A stretch of 64,000 nt of DNA from Xenoacremonium recifei (GCA_012184525.1 WOFQ01000003.1:496001-560000), one strand, 5' to 3'; positions 47,170-58,697 are shown, counted from the first letter of the stretch. Numbers and translations: made by a program. Notes: generated by a model not told the origin, from the sequence alone.

Positions 47170-48732
47170 TTTTGCGGCTTAAAACACACGAGGAGAAACA
47201 ACGGAGCCGGTGTTTATGCACGGGAACGGGATGACCACTGATTGCTGGTCAAATCAATAATGTCGGAGTGGGAGTTCATTCGAACCGGTGTTTTCTTGTC
47301 TCTTTCTCTTTTATATCGTTTCCATTGTCATCACCTCACTGTATGTTTATGAATAGAACGGCGGGCATACCAGCATAGAACTGAAAACTACTTCAGATAA
47401 ACCAAAATACACCAGAACTTGTATTCTGTACAAACTCTGTACCTGAACCCGCCCCGTCCGCAATGCTTGACGCCTCTTACCCCAGATTTGCGGCCCAACG
47501 TCGAGCGGCTGGGATTGAGTTTGCGCGGGTGGTGCTGGAAATGGGATGGCGTTGGTTGGTGGGTGGTGTGGGCGTGAATACGAGGTGCAGCTGATGAAGG
47601 ATTTGGGGATTGGCTGTTGTGGGGGAGGGTCGTGTATAGCCTTGGCAATATTGGTACGAGGGCTGTTGGAGGGGGTGCGAAGTGTGTGTTCTTATGAATC
47701 GTGATCGTGACGTTAAGAAGCGGCAGTCTGGGGTTGGAGATTTGGCGGGATGATACTTGTGGTTAACGGGCTGGGTAGTTAGGGTATGAGAACACCTCTC
47801 TATACAGAATCAAATGAAGATTTTAATCTCCATCGGGAGTTCCTCGCTTTCTAGCAAGTTAAACAATAGAAAATGCTTTCTCAAATTGCTTAGAGACTGC
47901 AAAGCTGAGGGACCCAGGCGATGAGATGCTTTTCTCTCGAGTGCTTCAATATCTATGCGAGTTGTGTCGAGCGGTTACTTAATGGCTCGATTGGACTTTA
48001 TTCAACTCTGCTTTTCAACAAGACAGAGCCGCTTGAAACCACGCCTGAAGAATGACTGTCTCTCTAAAATTCGGAAGACGTTTTTCGTCCGGACTTCTCT
48101 GAATGAGTTGACCCCGTGGATTCATTGATAGATCCGCCATGATATGATGCCGTAGACGTTGAGACATCTTCTTCAATATTGTATGCAGCACTTTAGCTAG
48201 ACATTCTACTATAAAGTTGACCTAAAGAGAGTATCTAGTAGCATGTATTTAATAACACCATATATCAACGATGAATTATAGATAATAATGAAGAATCCCT
48301 CATTATAGGGTATTTCTCCCAGCGCTCCTACCCACCAGCCAATCACCCTCCACCGATTGGAACTTAAGCTTAGCATCTCAGTCCAATCCATTTCCGGTAT
48401 AAGTCAGATTAGTCACCCATGCAAGGCTTAGTCATTTATGCAGGTCCCCGGAGAAAAGACGATGGAGGCACTCGGAGGTTGTAAGTGATGACCTCGATAT
48501 CGGGGATAGGAGCAGACCGAAGGTTTTCAAGAGACTGCAATGAGTTCACTATGGAGAGAGAGGGAGGTATAAAAGGGGGGAGTGTTGCTGCTTTGTTTGT
48601 GTTGGGTTCAGAGCTCAAAAGCATCTCCGGATTTAACAACTTACACGGTTCTCTTTGAACATCACCACCATCACTACTAAACTTTCACCTGAATTTACTT
48701 CAATTTCACCCAAATAACCCCAAACTCGCAAC
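47170..48732. other. Intergenic, MFS 3' flank and aldo/keto reductase promoter
   Basis: No gene seen in about 1.55 kb. A TATA box lies 158 bp before the aldo/keto reductase ATG. The stretch 47490-47680 is G/T-rich on the plus strand without clear coding content. Confidence 0.55.
48568..48575 (+). promoter_or_regulatory. TATA box of the aldo/keto reductase gene
   Basis: TATAAAAG followed directly by a G run, so an AGGGG stress-response-type core overlaps it. The spacing to the ATG (158 bp) fits a fungal core promoter. Confidence 0.6.
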
Positions 48733-49866
48733 ATGGCCCCCCCAAAACAACTCATCCCTCTCCGCAAGGTTGGCGCCTCCGGACCCGAAATCCCAGCTGT
48801 TGGCTTCGGCCTCATGGGCCTCAGCGTCGGCTACGGCACCGTACAGTACGGCCACCCCTCATCTCTTTTGCCACCATAACTCACACATCCAGGTCCGACG
48901 AGGAACGTCTAAAAGTGCTCGACCGCGCATGGGAGCTCGGCGAAACGAACTGGGACACGGCCGACTGCTATGCCGATAGTGAGGAGCTCGTCGGGAAGTG
49001 GTTCAAGCTGCACCCCGAGCGCCGCAAGGATATCTTCCTGGCGACTAAGTTTGGTATTGTGATTGGGCCTGATGGACTCACGACGAACTCGTCGCCTGAG
49101 TATTGTCGCAAGTGCATTGAGACGAGCCTGCAGAGGCTGGGTGTTGAGTATGTCGATTTGTACTATATGCACCGCGCGGACAGCAAGATTCCGATTGAGA
49201 AGACTGTGCGTGAGATGAAGAAACTCGTTGAGTAAGTATCACCCCTTCCGCAAGAAGCGATGGAGTGTCATTACTAACAACACCAGGGAGGGCAAAGTCA
49301 AGTATCTCGGCCTCTCCGAAGTATCCTCCACGACCCTCCGCCGCGCCCACGCCATCCACCCCATCTCCGCCGTCCAAATCGAATACAACCCCTGGACGCT
49401 CGACTGCGAGCGCGCCCTAGGCACACACCTCCTCCGCACGGCCAAAGAGCTCTCCGTCGCCATCTTCTGCTACTCGCCCCTAGGCCGGGGCCTCATGACG
49501 GGCGCCTACCGCTCTGTCGACGACTTCGAGCCCAACGACTCGCGCCGCGGCTACGCGCGCTTCCAGGGCGACAACTTCGCGCACAACCTCGTGCTGGCGG
49601 ATGCGTTCAAGGAGAAGGCTGCTGCGAAGGGGTGTACCGCCGGGCAGCTTGTGCTGGCGTGGTTGTTGGCGCAGGGGGAGCATGTGTTTGTGATTCCGGG
49701 GACGAAGAGGGTGAAGTATTTGGAGGAGAATTGTGGTGCGGCGGGGGTGGTTTTGGCGGTGGAGGAGGAGAGGGAGTTGAGGAGGATGGTGGATGAGGCG
49801 GATGTTGCGGGTGATAGGGGGCCGGCGTATGGTGAGTATCTGGATACTGCTCCTCTTGAAGAGTAA
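48733..49866 (+). CDS. Aldo/keto reductase (AKR13/YakC-like)
   Basis: NADPH-dependent aldehyde/ketone reductase of 343 residues, a TIM barrel. Exons 48733-48845, 48893-49231 and 49287-49866; donors GTACGG and GTAAGT. The first join gives GYGTVQSDEERLKVLDRA. The catalytic tetrad is D59 and Y64 (NWDTADCYADSEELVG), K90 (FLATKFG) and H131 (YYMHRAD). The cofactor-binding end includes FVIPGTKRVKYLEEN, matching the phosphate-binding site of the family. The C-terminus LDTAPLEE carries no targeting signal, so the protein is probably cytosolic. Its TATA box and stress-like element suggest inducible expression, which is inference. It converges with DBP9, with stops 130 bp apart. Confidence 0.92.
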
Positions 49867-49996
49867 GGGGAGAAACGGAATAGGGGGACGGCACTACCTC
49901 ACAAGAAAAGAAACTCAGAGTCGAAGTAACACCCCGCCGAAATATATTCAGGTATAATCCACAGAATAGTCAAACGCCAGTCGCTGCTATGATGCT

Positions 49997-52032
49997 CTAT
50001 TTTGTCTTCCTTCGTGCTTTGAACGTTTTGAGCGGATCTCGTTTCCGCGCCCCGACCTTGAACCCCTTGCCCTTTCTATGGCCTTTGCCTTTGCGGTCTT
50101 TTCGCATCGGCACAAACCCAATGTCTGCTTGCAGCGCCTGCTTGCCGTCCTTGGGCATGAGATACTCTGGGATGTGCTTGAGATGTGCCTGTTGTCGGGC
50201 CGTCCGCAGCTCGCCGTCGTGTCGTAGGTGGGTGAGTTCTGTCGGGTTCTCCTCAAAGTATCTGGTAACGTTTGTTAGAATGGGTTTGAAATAGTCTGTA
50301 TCATGAGAGACTCACCGTTTGAGCTTTTCACTCTTCAGGAGCTCTTGCCTCAATTCCCTCGTCCGCGCCTCTCGAATGGCCACCTTGGTCACCGCTCGCA
50401 GGGCATCGTTCATTCGGTACCGGAAGGGGTCGACCTGCTTCATATTGAAGTTGTATGGCTTGACTTCCTTCCCACGCTTCGCCTGTTGCCGTACAATCTT
50501 GGCCATGACCTTCTCGTCGTTCTCTGATGTAGGGGTAGAGGTAGGGATGTGTTTTCGGTAGAGGTCCTTGGGAACAACAAAGGAGAGCGCCATTCCGGTC
50601 TGGCCCGCGCGTGCCGTTCGTCCTATCCGGTGGGTGTATGATGAAGCTGTGGTGGGAAGATCAAAGTTGATGACAGCCGAAACTTTCTTGAAATCAACAC
50701 CTGTGGTGGCAAGACGTTAGTAGTGCAATATGGGGGTTTGAAGGGGGGAGACAAACCTCGTGATACACCATACTCCTTATCCGCTTTTGAAGTCTTTGCC
50801 TTCTTCTTTGGTCGCTTCTCTGCCTTTCCGTCCTCTCCTTGTGCCTCTTCTGCCTCCTCATGTTGTTTCTCACCCTCGGCCTCTGCGACCCCATCGTCTC
50901 CCAGCATATCATTCTTCTCGTCCGCCGCGATGATAATGTCGTAGACGCCCTTGTTGAATTCCTCTACCACATGTACTCGGGAGTTGAGTGGTAGTTCCGA
51001 ATTGAGAATACAGCTTCGGATGCCGAACTGTTCGAAGAAGAGCTTCAACCGGTAGGATCGATCGATGTCGCTGACGAATATAATGCATTTGCCCTTGATT
51101 AAGCGCAATTTGAAGATGACGTATGCTAGGAGGAACTTCTCGTCTTCGCCGCACCTGTGCTTCGTTAGTCTTTCTGGTATGAAAATATGTGTGAGTTCGG
51201 CCTACTTCGCAACAAATTGAGTGATGCCCTCGCCCTCTGCCTCCTTCTCCTTAAGATCCAGCAGTGTCGGGTCACGGCGGAAAATGCCCTTGAGGGTGTC
51301 CACCTCCTCAGTCAGAGTCGCGCTCATCATGATGATTTGGGTGCCCTTGGGGATTGACCGCGAGAGATGCTCCAGATCCTCATTATATCCGTAGGACAGC
51401 ACCAAGTCTGCCTCGTCCAGGACCAGATGTGTAAGCTTATCGAGAGAAAGCGCTGAGGAGTTTATATTGTTCCAAGCGGTGGAGGGTGTCGAAATAACGA
51501 TGTCGGGGGAGTTGGAGAGCAGAGCGCGTTGGACGGCGGCCGAGACCTTGTCGGTCAACTTGGCGGTCCGGATGTCTTTCGCACAGAACGCAGCAAATTG
51601 CTCGATGTCCTTGGAGAGCTGGTCGGCGAGTTCGCGAGTCGGGACGAGGATGAGGGCAGACGTAAAGGCGGAGGAGTCGGTCTTGAGACAAAGTCAGTAT
51701 GCAGCGAAGATATCTTCAAGTCCATCACGTACAGTCTTTCGCTTCAAAATGCTGGACAACACAGGCAGTACGTAAGCAGCAGTCTTGCCTGAACCACAAT
51801 CGGCCTTTGCAAGCACATCCTGGCCGTTGAGAGCGAGCGGGATGGCCTTGCGCTGGACAAGAGTCGGCTTTGCGAACTTCTGCTGCGCAATAGCCTGCAG
51901 TAATCGAGGATCGAGGCCGAGGTCGACAAAAGACGTCTCTGAACCGGTCTTCGCTTCTTTGCTGGAGGTTTCAGGCTCTGCAGCAATTACAGGCTCGTCG
52001 GCGTGATCGCGCTTCCTTTTTGAGCCCGCCAT
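49997..52032 (-). CDS. DBP9: ATP-dependent DEAD-box RNA helicase Dbp9
   Basis: Nucleolar helicase for 60S ribosomal subunit (27S pre-rRNA) maturation, DDX56 family. Five exons (52032-51733, 51681-51206, 51154-50757, 50700-50316, 50261-49997) give 607 residues; introns are 51-56 nt. Q-motif region 35-60, Walker A ADCGSGKT at 77-84, PTREL 114-118, DEAD 189-192, SAT 220-222, and HRIGRTARAGQ in the C-terminal RecA lobe. The helicase lobe is interrupted after YDIIIAADE by an acidic then lysine-rich insert (AEAEGEKQHEEAEEAQ...KRPKKKAKTSK), which is diagnostic of Dbp9. The C-terminus is very basic (RKDRKGKGHRKGKG), typical of RNA-binding nucleolar proteins. Walker A has Cys where most DEAD-box proteins have Thr. 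Confidence 0.95.
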
Positions 52033-52658
52033 GGCGAAAAGTGCGTGCTGAGGATTTATTGTTAGGTGGGAGGCTGATGTTCACGATTTTCTGCCATCCA
52101 ACTTTTGGAGATTTCCCAAAATTTCCAGAGGGACTGAGGGGCAGCAGCCCCACGGAACAACGTCTTATTGGCTTGTTTGTCCGCTGTCTCCGGATTAATT
52201 AGCCATTTATGGACTAGACGTACTCCGCCGGAAAAACTAGCCCAATATTTTGGATCTTATCGCTTATCGCATTCTTGGAATGTTTCAACTCTCTATAATA
52301 TCGCGATGCGCAGAGCGAGGATCTCCAAAGTTGGTAAGACACACGCATATACGATGCTTGATTGTTATCCGATCTCAATTCTGTCTACTGCCAGTGCATT
52401 ATTTTAACTTGGCTCATCTCTAAATGCGCGGTCACTTCACAGATGCATCACACGACGACCCTGGTCTTCACGAAGGGAAATTGGATGAAGTACGAAGGTG
52501 ATCAACCTTGATTCATGATTCTGGCGAGTATATCTTCAAGCTCATACATATCCCATACTTCGCTCATTCTTGTGTCTATACAAATTCCAAATCTCGCTCG
52601 TCGCTGTTAAAATCGCAATCTTTTCCCATGTCCATCCTTGACCTCCCGAACTCAGCAT
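52033..52658. other. Intergenic, DBP9 promoter and inositol oxygenase 3' flank
   Basis: No gene seen. It contains the DBP9 promoter on the left; the right part, 52300-52640, is AT-rich and probably the MIOX 3' UTR. Confidence 0.55.
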
Positions 52659-53582
52659 TTACCACTTGAGAACCTTCTGCGGGAAGAACTCATCAATCAG
52701 CTCCTGGTAGTAGGGCCTCAACTCCTGGGCATCCGGCACACCGTCGCTCTTGCTGTACAAGTCGTACGGGTTGAAGGCATTCACAGCCTTGAGCATCTCA
52801 TAGTCCTTGTCGCACATGAGGTGTCGGTAGGCGCCCTCGCGGTGCCAGGGGTAGAACGAGTGGTAGCGGATCATGGCAAGCGCCTCATCCGGCAGCGTGG
52901 ACTGGTCCTTGACGACATGGTACAGGTACTCGTCGTGGCCCCAGCTCAGCATGACGTTGTCGAGGCCGCAGTTGGGCGAGTAGATGCCGAACTTGGTGTT
53001 GAAGTCGGGGTTGTGGCTGTCAGGGTTGCCCTCGAAGGTGTCGGGGTAGATGATGCGCTTGTCGAAGGCGCAGCCCACGGGGAACGTGTCGCCGACGACA
53101 TCCCACTGGCCCTGGGTGCCGAGATCCTCGAAGAAGAGCATCAGCTTGCCCAGGTCGTGGATCAGGCCGGTGACCTGCATCCAGCGCGGCTTGCCATCGC
53201 GGCGGATGGCCTCGGCCGACTGCAGCAGGTGCTGGATCTGCGACAGCGAGGTGTCGGGGTCGGACTCGTCGACCAGCGTGTTGAGCTTCTCCATGGCCTG
53301 CCAGATGGTCATCTCGGCGCGAGGCCGGGTCGCGTTGTAGAATCGGTTGCGGGCCGCGAGGTTGTAGGCGACGGTCTGCTTCTCGTGCTGCTCGCGGTAG
53401 AAGTTCTTGACGCGGTCGCAGGCGTCCTCGTACTGGCGGAAGGTGGCCTTGTCCTTCTCGGAGTCGAACTTGGACTTGGAGTCGTACTTCTGGACGTTGA
53501 CGTCGTCGATCTTGTCCGACATGTCCTCGAGGGCCTGGCCCTTGTGGTCGGCGGCGACGTCGATGAGAGCACCGGGGGCCAT
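52659..53582 (-). CDS. myo-Inositol oxygenase
   Basis: Non-haem diiron dioxygenase that cleaves myo-inositol to D-glucuronate, the first step of inositol catabolism. Intronless, 307 residues, slightly longer than animal MIOX because of an N-terminal extension. By alignment from memory to the mouse enzyme, the iron ligands are all present: H118 (SLSQIQHLLQSAE), H142 and D143 (GLIHDLGK), H216 (SWGHDEYLYH), H241 (IRYHSFYPWH) and D274 (NPYDLYSK). The conserved DVVGDTFPVGC and LRPYYQELIDEF blocks are intact, so it should be active. It is cytosolic and has no signal. The gene stands alone rather than in an inositol cluster, and two CreA-type motifs lie upstream. Confidence 0.96.
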   Translation of the reverse strand: MAPGALIDVAADHKGQALEDMSDKIDDVNVQKYDSKSKFDSEKDKATFRQYEDACDRVKNFYREQHEKQTVAYNLAARNRFYNATRPRAEMTIWQAMEKLNTLVDESDPDTSLSQIQHLLQSAEAIRRDGKPRWMQVTGLIHDLGKLMLFFEDLGTQGQWDVVGDTFPVGCAFDKRIIYPDTFEGNPDSHNPDFNTKFGIYSPNCGLDNVMLSWGHDEYLYHVVKDQSTLPDEALAMIRYHSFYPWHREGAYRHLMCDKDYEMLKAVNAFNPYDLYSKSDGVPDAQELRPYYQELIDEFFPQKVLKW

Positions 53583-53739
53583 TGTGAAGGAGTTGGTTGT
53601 GTAAGATGCAAGTGTCGAAAAATTGGTGATACTTGGTGTTGTTGTGAAAAGGGGTCAGGAGAGTGTTTGATGGCGAGTTGAGTCTGATCTGAAGTTCATC
53701 TCCTCGAGTTCAATCCCATCCTTATATCGTTCTCCCGTA

Positions 53740-53745
53740 CCCCAC
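53740..53745 (-). promoter_or_regulatory. CreA-type site (GTGGGG)
   Basis: Fits the SYGGRG consensus of the carbon-catabolite repressor CreA/Cre1, 158 bp upstream of the inositol oxygenase ATG and 12 bp from a second site. Two close sites are the usual arrangement for strong CreA action. Confidence 0.4.
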
Positions 53746-53757
53746 AAACTGAAATGT

Positions 53758-53763
53758 CCCCAG
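53758..53763 (-). promoter_or_regulatory. CreA-type site (CTGGGG)
   Basis: Second SYGGRG match in the inositol oxygenase upstream region, on the same strand as the first. Confidence 0.4.
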
Positions 53764-55767
53764 AATATCTCCCTTCGATCCGACACAGACCACAGCCAAT
53801 CTGCGTCATTCTAACGACGGTTACACGCTGATTTCTCACGGGAATTCGTCTGGATGGTGTTGACTGCCCACCGCGATGGAACCCCAGATGGGCCTGGTGG
53901 CCACGACTCGGGCTGGATTTCTTGTTCGAGACCGACTGTCGCGGTTAGCCTCGCCGCAGCCTACCACAAAGCCCATCGTCATGATCGCCATTCTAGCCAA
54001 ATACTTCTAGCGCCGCCGGTGATGCCCTCAAACAGCATCCGGCCCCACGCTTCCGCCGGGCGGCACAGCTCTTCGTGGGGAATCCCGGCGCCGGCATTTG
54101 CGCCATTCTTCGTACACGTTGGTCTTGTCGGTCGTCTATCCGCCGGAACTTGCCTCAATTGCGGCTCTTTAGATCTTGGAAGCAAACGTGATGAGGTCAC
54201 GCGGCCGGGGAAAGAGGAGTCCCTGAAAATTTGGCCTTGCTCGACAGATTCGGTAGGAGATTCCGGCCATTGAGGAAATGTTCTAGAGCATTACTGTTTC
54301 TGTCGCTGAACGGAGTAATTCTGCCCGCGAGGTTGCTGAACACTCTTGTTTACTCGCTGATAGTTCGGGATCGATAGTATCCAGTGAGCTGTGGAAATTG
54401 TTTCCGAGAAATAGAGGCGCAACTCGTCGGTCCAGACCCTTCTGATTGCCATCTTTTCCTGTCCTTTCGCTAACTTGCTGACCGTGCAGGCCCTGTAGAT
54501 GCTTAATGTCGGGCTTGAATGCATCTATCCTGGCCCGCACAAATCATCTCGCGACGCAGGGTCCTTCCCCCATGATCCCACGCAATAGATACGACATCCA
54601 ATCTCCTCCACCCCTTACTCATCTGCTCAAGATGAATACTAGGATGAGAAGTGCCGTGCTGCGTGATATGCCAAAGTTGGATCTGCCCCGCCCTCCGCCA
54701 CCCTCCAGCAGCGAGAAGTGTTTCCCAACATAGAAGATCGCTACGGCAGCATGCTTCACAATCGCGGCTTCTGATCCGACATGACACACTCCGGAGAGAA
54801 GTCCAGACCATTATAAAGCCTTCGTGGTATTACTTAAACTGCCCCAATTCCGGAAGGTTTGGTGCTCGTCGAGTGTCAGATGGAGTTACACCCGGCGAAA
54901 AGCGCATTGTCTCCTCGAACCCAATTGGATACCAATGTATCACATGAGCGTTAGGGATACTATGAGTGATTAAATTGGTACCCATTCATGGTTATTGTTC
55001 GGTGTTCTTCCCTGCCATTAGAGTGCATGAGGTGGACTCGGCCATAAGGCCGCGCCAAGGGAAGAGGGGACATTTATGAAGGGTTAGTTTCCGCAGCAGT
55101 CTCGTAATATAAGAAAGTATTGAATAGGAAAAAAGACTCATGAGCGTGATGATGACGGGTCTTGATGTCGTGGAAAGGGATGACTAGGAAAAGGGAAGAG
55201 ACCACCATGGTGAGCCAGCCATAACGAGACAGTCTTCATTCCCGTTCCAATAACAGCACTCTTTCCTTTCCCACTGTTTAAATGCAAGAGGAAGATAAAA
55301 ATATGGATAATCGACGGCTGTCCACCGAAATTGCCTGCCCATAGTGTGTTAGCGAAGCGACCATGAAGGCCACTGAAATAACCCGGAGCATTTACTTGCA
55401 GACATTGACGGGTGATATTGTTATTCTCGGGGATTACTTAGGAAGTCTTGGATAGATTCTAGGATTTGGGAATGTTTTAAGTTTTCTATGAAAGACAATT
55501 CATGGTTTTGGTTCCAAAAGGCCTGTCTCTAGATACGCTTTGTTGCAGCATCCACATCTGTCAGTACTGAGGATGCGCTCGTTTGAGAGCGCTGAACCAA
55601 TCACACCTCATAATCTAAATGACTATTGAACCATTAGATAATTGAGGAAACTCTCAGGTTATTAATTCTGAGTCATGAGATTCTGTTCCCGCAACCCAAA
55701 TCTCGGATCACGGTTGGGTTTTGAGTGAGAGGCGTATAATACGAATTTAATGAGCGTTTACCCCACA

Positions 55768-55848
55768 GGCAGGATGGCGGAGTGGTTAACGCGCGGGCCT
55801 GCTAAGCCCGTTCCTTCGGGAGCCAGGGTTCGAATCCCTGTTCTGTCG
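55768..55848 (+). tRNA. tRNA-Ser (anticodon GCT)
   Basis: Full cloverleaf read by eye. The acceptor GGCAGGA pairs with TTCTGTC (with G-U pairs). The D-arm follows as GCGGAGTGGTTAACGC, the anticodon stem is CGGGC/GCCCG with loop CTGCTAA (anticodon GCT at 55801-55803), and a long class-II variable arm (TTCCTTCGGGAGC) confirms serine. The T-arm is CAGGG/CCCTG with TTCGAAT. There is no intron. CCA is not encoded, as in eukaryotes. The internal B box GGTTCGAATCC is the binding site for TFIIIC, one subunit of which is encoded elsewhere in this window. Confidence 0.97.
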
Positions 55849-56486
55849 GAATTAATTTTTTTGCTTGTTTGATCTGTTCACTTTTACTCGTTGTATTGAA
55901 TTCTATGATGGGTTTGTCACGCAGTGCGTTTACCCGTCAAAACGAGCATACAAAAGTGATTTTGAAAGAGCCTTGTTTTTTCTAGGATGTGAGCGCGCGC
56001 GTTGCCCCACCATGTGGGACCGAGAGGACCAATCATATGAAGCCCTTCCCTCAACAGGTTTGCACTAGGGATATCCACTTATATCAATAAAGATCTTCTC
56101 TGCAACGGACAGCAGCCTTACAATATTTGCGGAGTATTATAAGGGATATATTTTTCTCACTAAAGATGGGGTCTTCCTGTCCTGCTGCTCTCATCGCTCT
56201 CGTCTAGATAGCCATCCCTCAAAGGCTTCTCGGTGCAATCAACGGCCTCTGATCGGTTACACAAGCGTCTCATCACAAGAGACTCTTGGATCTTATCAAG
56301 CGCTCCCCCTTGAAGCTTAAAGCCACCGAAGGCTCGCACGATTCTAACCAAGAACATTGAATAATTAAGTTGGGCGCACTTAAGGAGTCGATGGTTGATT
56401 GGAAGGTGATAATCCCGTCTGGGATGGAGGATGAATCTGGCACTTTTTTTTCGCCATACCACACTTCGTGCCTGGGCGGAAGTCAG
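55849..56486. other. tRNA 3' flank and decayed 3' part of the adjacent membrane-protein gene
   Basis: Apart from the terminator there is no intact gene. On the minus strand, frames at 56464-56273 and 56462-56160 seem to continue the upstream protein's family in two other frames (see findings). Confidence 0.4.
55856..55862 (+). terminator. RNA polymerase III terminator
   Basis: A run of seven T residues begins 8 nt after the tRNA discriminator base, the standard Pol III stop signal. Confidence 0.85.
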
Positions 56487-58697
56487 TCATTTGGTTTCCA
56501 AACGGGTTGTGTAGCGCAAGATAATGAACGTTGGAAATCCCCCCCACCATCGCCACTCGGGGAGATCCCTTGCGCGTATGGCGGCGCTTTCTGGACCTAA
56601 GATCGAGGGGATCCGACTTATCTGCTGTTCACTTGCCTGGTCTTCCCAGTAATATTGCTTCCTAGACCAGAACCATAGGCCAAGTACAGCTTCGAGTTCA
56701 GACCTGTCAGCTGTCCAGTCACTTTCTCGAGTTAGGTCCTCGCTGATTTCTCTTCTCAACGACATAAAAATCTGGCTCTTCGTCAAAGGTGTGAAACGGT
56801 CCTCGAAAGAGCACTGGACAGTCCACACTATCATAAAAGCACTGTCTTCTAAGCCCGAAATTGTTTCGCGTGGGCCTGCGCTTGAAGAAAAAAGGATCTT
56901 CATGGTATCTTCGATGGCATTTGCTAGTATATTACTAGTCTCGCGTACTCGAACAAAGTCGTCGCCCCAATGCGAAGTATGGTTTGAAGTTGATTGTTTC
57001 GATCCTGTCAACCGAGCTAGACGACTTCTATAATAGAAGGACCTGGCGGCCTTATCTGGAAACTCGGCAGCGTATTGCGACGATATCCAAGTGCTGAGAT
57101 CCTTCTCTGCCAGATTTGCTAGTATTTGCCCGTTAAGGCGTCTTCTCTGGCCTCTTTTCTGGTGGGTTTTGAAGTTGAGCCTGAACAATATAGCTGAATC
57201 GACTGAAGAAATGTCAAGAATTTCAAATCGTTCTAAGATTTGAAGTTTTGGGGGTGATTTATTGGGGGCTTCTGGAGAGCTGCTTTGTGGAAAGCTTGGT
57301 GGCGCGGTTTCAGAGTTATCTTTCCGTCCAATCATCAAAGCTAGATAGTCCAGTTCATGTCCTTGGATGGCATCTGGATCAACCACCGCCATGGAATTGT
57401 CTTCCTCACTTAGGCGTTGAGTTCTGAGCAATGCACGGATAAGGCTCATCAGGAGGGTGACAACCAGTTGGATGGTTGCAACCGAGGAATGGCAGGCTCT
57501 GAGGCCTAGAAACTGGCAGACAAATCCCGTTGTGGTTGATAGGACCGTGGCCCAGATTGGGTTAATCAGATAGAAGGCCTTGTCAGTATCCCCCGTGCCT
57601 GTCTTTTTCCAGGACGTAATGTACTTCCGAAGAGGGACTCTAATATCGGAATAAGCGAAGGAATCAAACATCTGGTCACCAACGCTTTGGTTCCCTGGCT
57701 GGACCCAGTAGAGAGTCGACCGCTGGCCGTCATTAGATAGGTGTTTGTGATCGGATAGATTCGATCTCGCGTATACGAGTTCATCGGTTTTGCTCTCGAT
57801 GAGGTGAGCACACATACCCACCCCCACACAGAGTAGAACTGTGCCGATGACTGTCAACGGAACAGCGTAGTCATCTGAACGAAACAGAGGTCAGCTTTCT
57901 TAGGTACAAACTGATATCACGGCCTGGTTAAGCATGGTTCATCGGCTCCTACCTTCACTGCTATTCCTAAGCCAACGAAAGTGGTATCTCGTGAGGACAG
58001 CCCATACCAAGACAAATAACTGCAAAATTACTCCAACGATAGCTGCAGTAATGAACCAGATCCTAGATTTGGGTTTGATTCCGACATTGAGAGCGAGATT
58101 CGGGCTTGAAGAAAAAGCGCCCGTAGGAAGGGGAGTGGTGCCCGCTTCTGCAGACTTGTTGAAGTTCCGGAGTCCTTCCTGGGGCTGCCGTATCCATTCT
58201 GCGTTCCCTTTCTTTGTTTTTATATAATCTTTGAACAGTTATATACCTGATATTGGTTTACCTTCGTCGTCGGGATCAAAGAAGCGGTTTGGCTGGATAG
58301 TGTCACTCGATTGCTGGGTAGTTGGTTCCTGGATAGTCCCGGGGTCATAGACAAATTCGAGTAGTTTCGGGCGACCAAAAACACGAGCGATGCTGCCATT
58401 GCTGTATAGCTCGCTTACATCGCGACTCGTGGATGAACATAATTCTGCTTCAGCAGCACCGGCCCCTTCTTGCGCCCTCCCAATGAAAGCTCTAAGCGAA
58501 GGCGTCCCACAAACTCTGATTGCAGACACAAGTGCAGTGAGGACTCCCAGAGGGCCGACAGAAAAAATGACGATGTCCTCTGCTGTTAGGCATTCACTGA
58601 GATACTGTTTTGTCGGACTTTCGCCAAAGAGACTGACGAGAGGAGCGAGATCAGTGGCAAGATTGTTTGAAAAATCATCCCACCAACTGTTAGACAT
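56487..58697 (-). CDS. Fungal multispanning membrane protein of an ankyrin-associated family, C-terminus apparently truncated
   Basis: Three exons (58697-58247, 58198-57953, 57874-56487) give 694 residues. It starts MSNSWWDDFSNNLATDLAPL. Hydrophobic helices are DIVIFSVGPLGVLTALVSAI, WFITAAIVGVILQLFVLVWA, PLTVIGTVLLCVGVGMCAHL, an NPIWATVLSTTTGFVCQFLG segment and VATIQLVVTLLMSLIRALL. The block RAFIGRAQEGAGAAEAELCS with SSTSRDVSELYSNGSIARV is a strong signature of a large, expanded ascomycete family without established function; members I remember are longer and often end in ankyrin repeats. Here the frame stops soon after the conserved SELEAVLGLWFWS segment, just past a 7-base homopolymer. Whether this is natural decay or a base-calling error is undecided. 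Accessory context fits a rapidly evolving gene. Confidence 0.65.

Larger units (their letters stand above)
53583..55767. other. Intergenic, inositol oxygenase promoter and spacer up to the tRNA
   Basis: No protein gene supported. The left 200 bp carry promoter-like elements of the inositol oxygenase gene (CreA-type motifs and a TATA-like GATATAAG on the minus strand at 53721-53729). The remaining 1.9 kb have only unrecognised short frames and become AT-rich after about 54.9 kb. Confidence 0.5.

Noticed and set aside
52638..53681. A 347-codon plus-strand frame antisense to inositol oxygenase
   Set aside because: Low-complexity Val/Leu/Ala-rich translation and a fully conserved MIOX protein on the other strand show it is a shadow frame.
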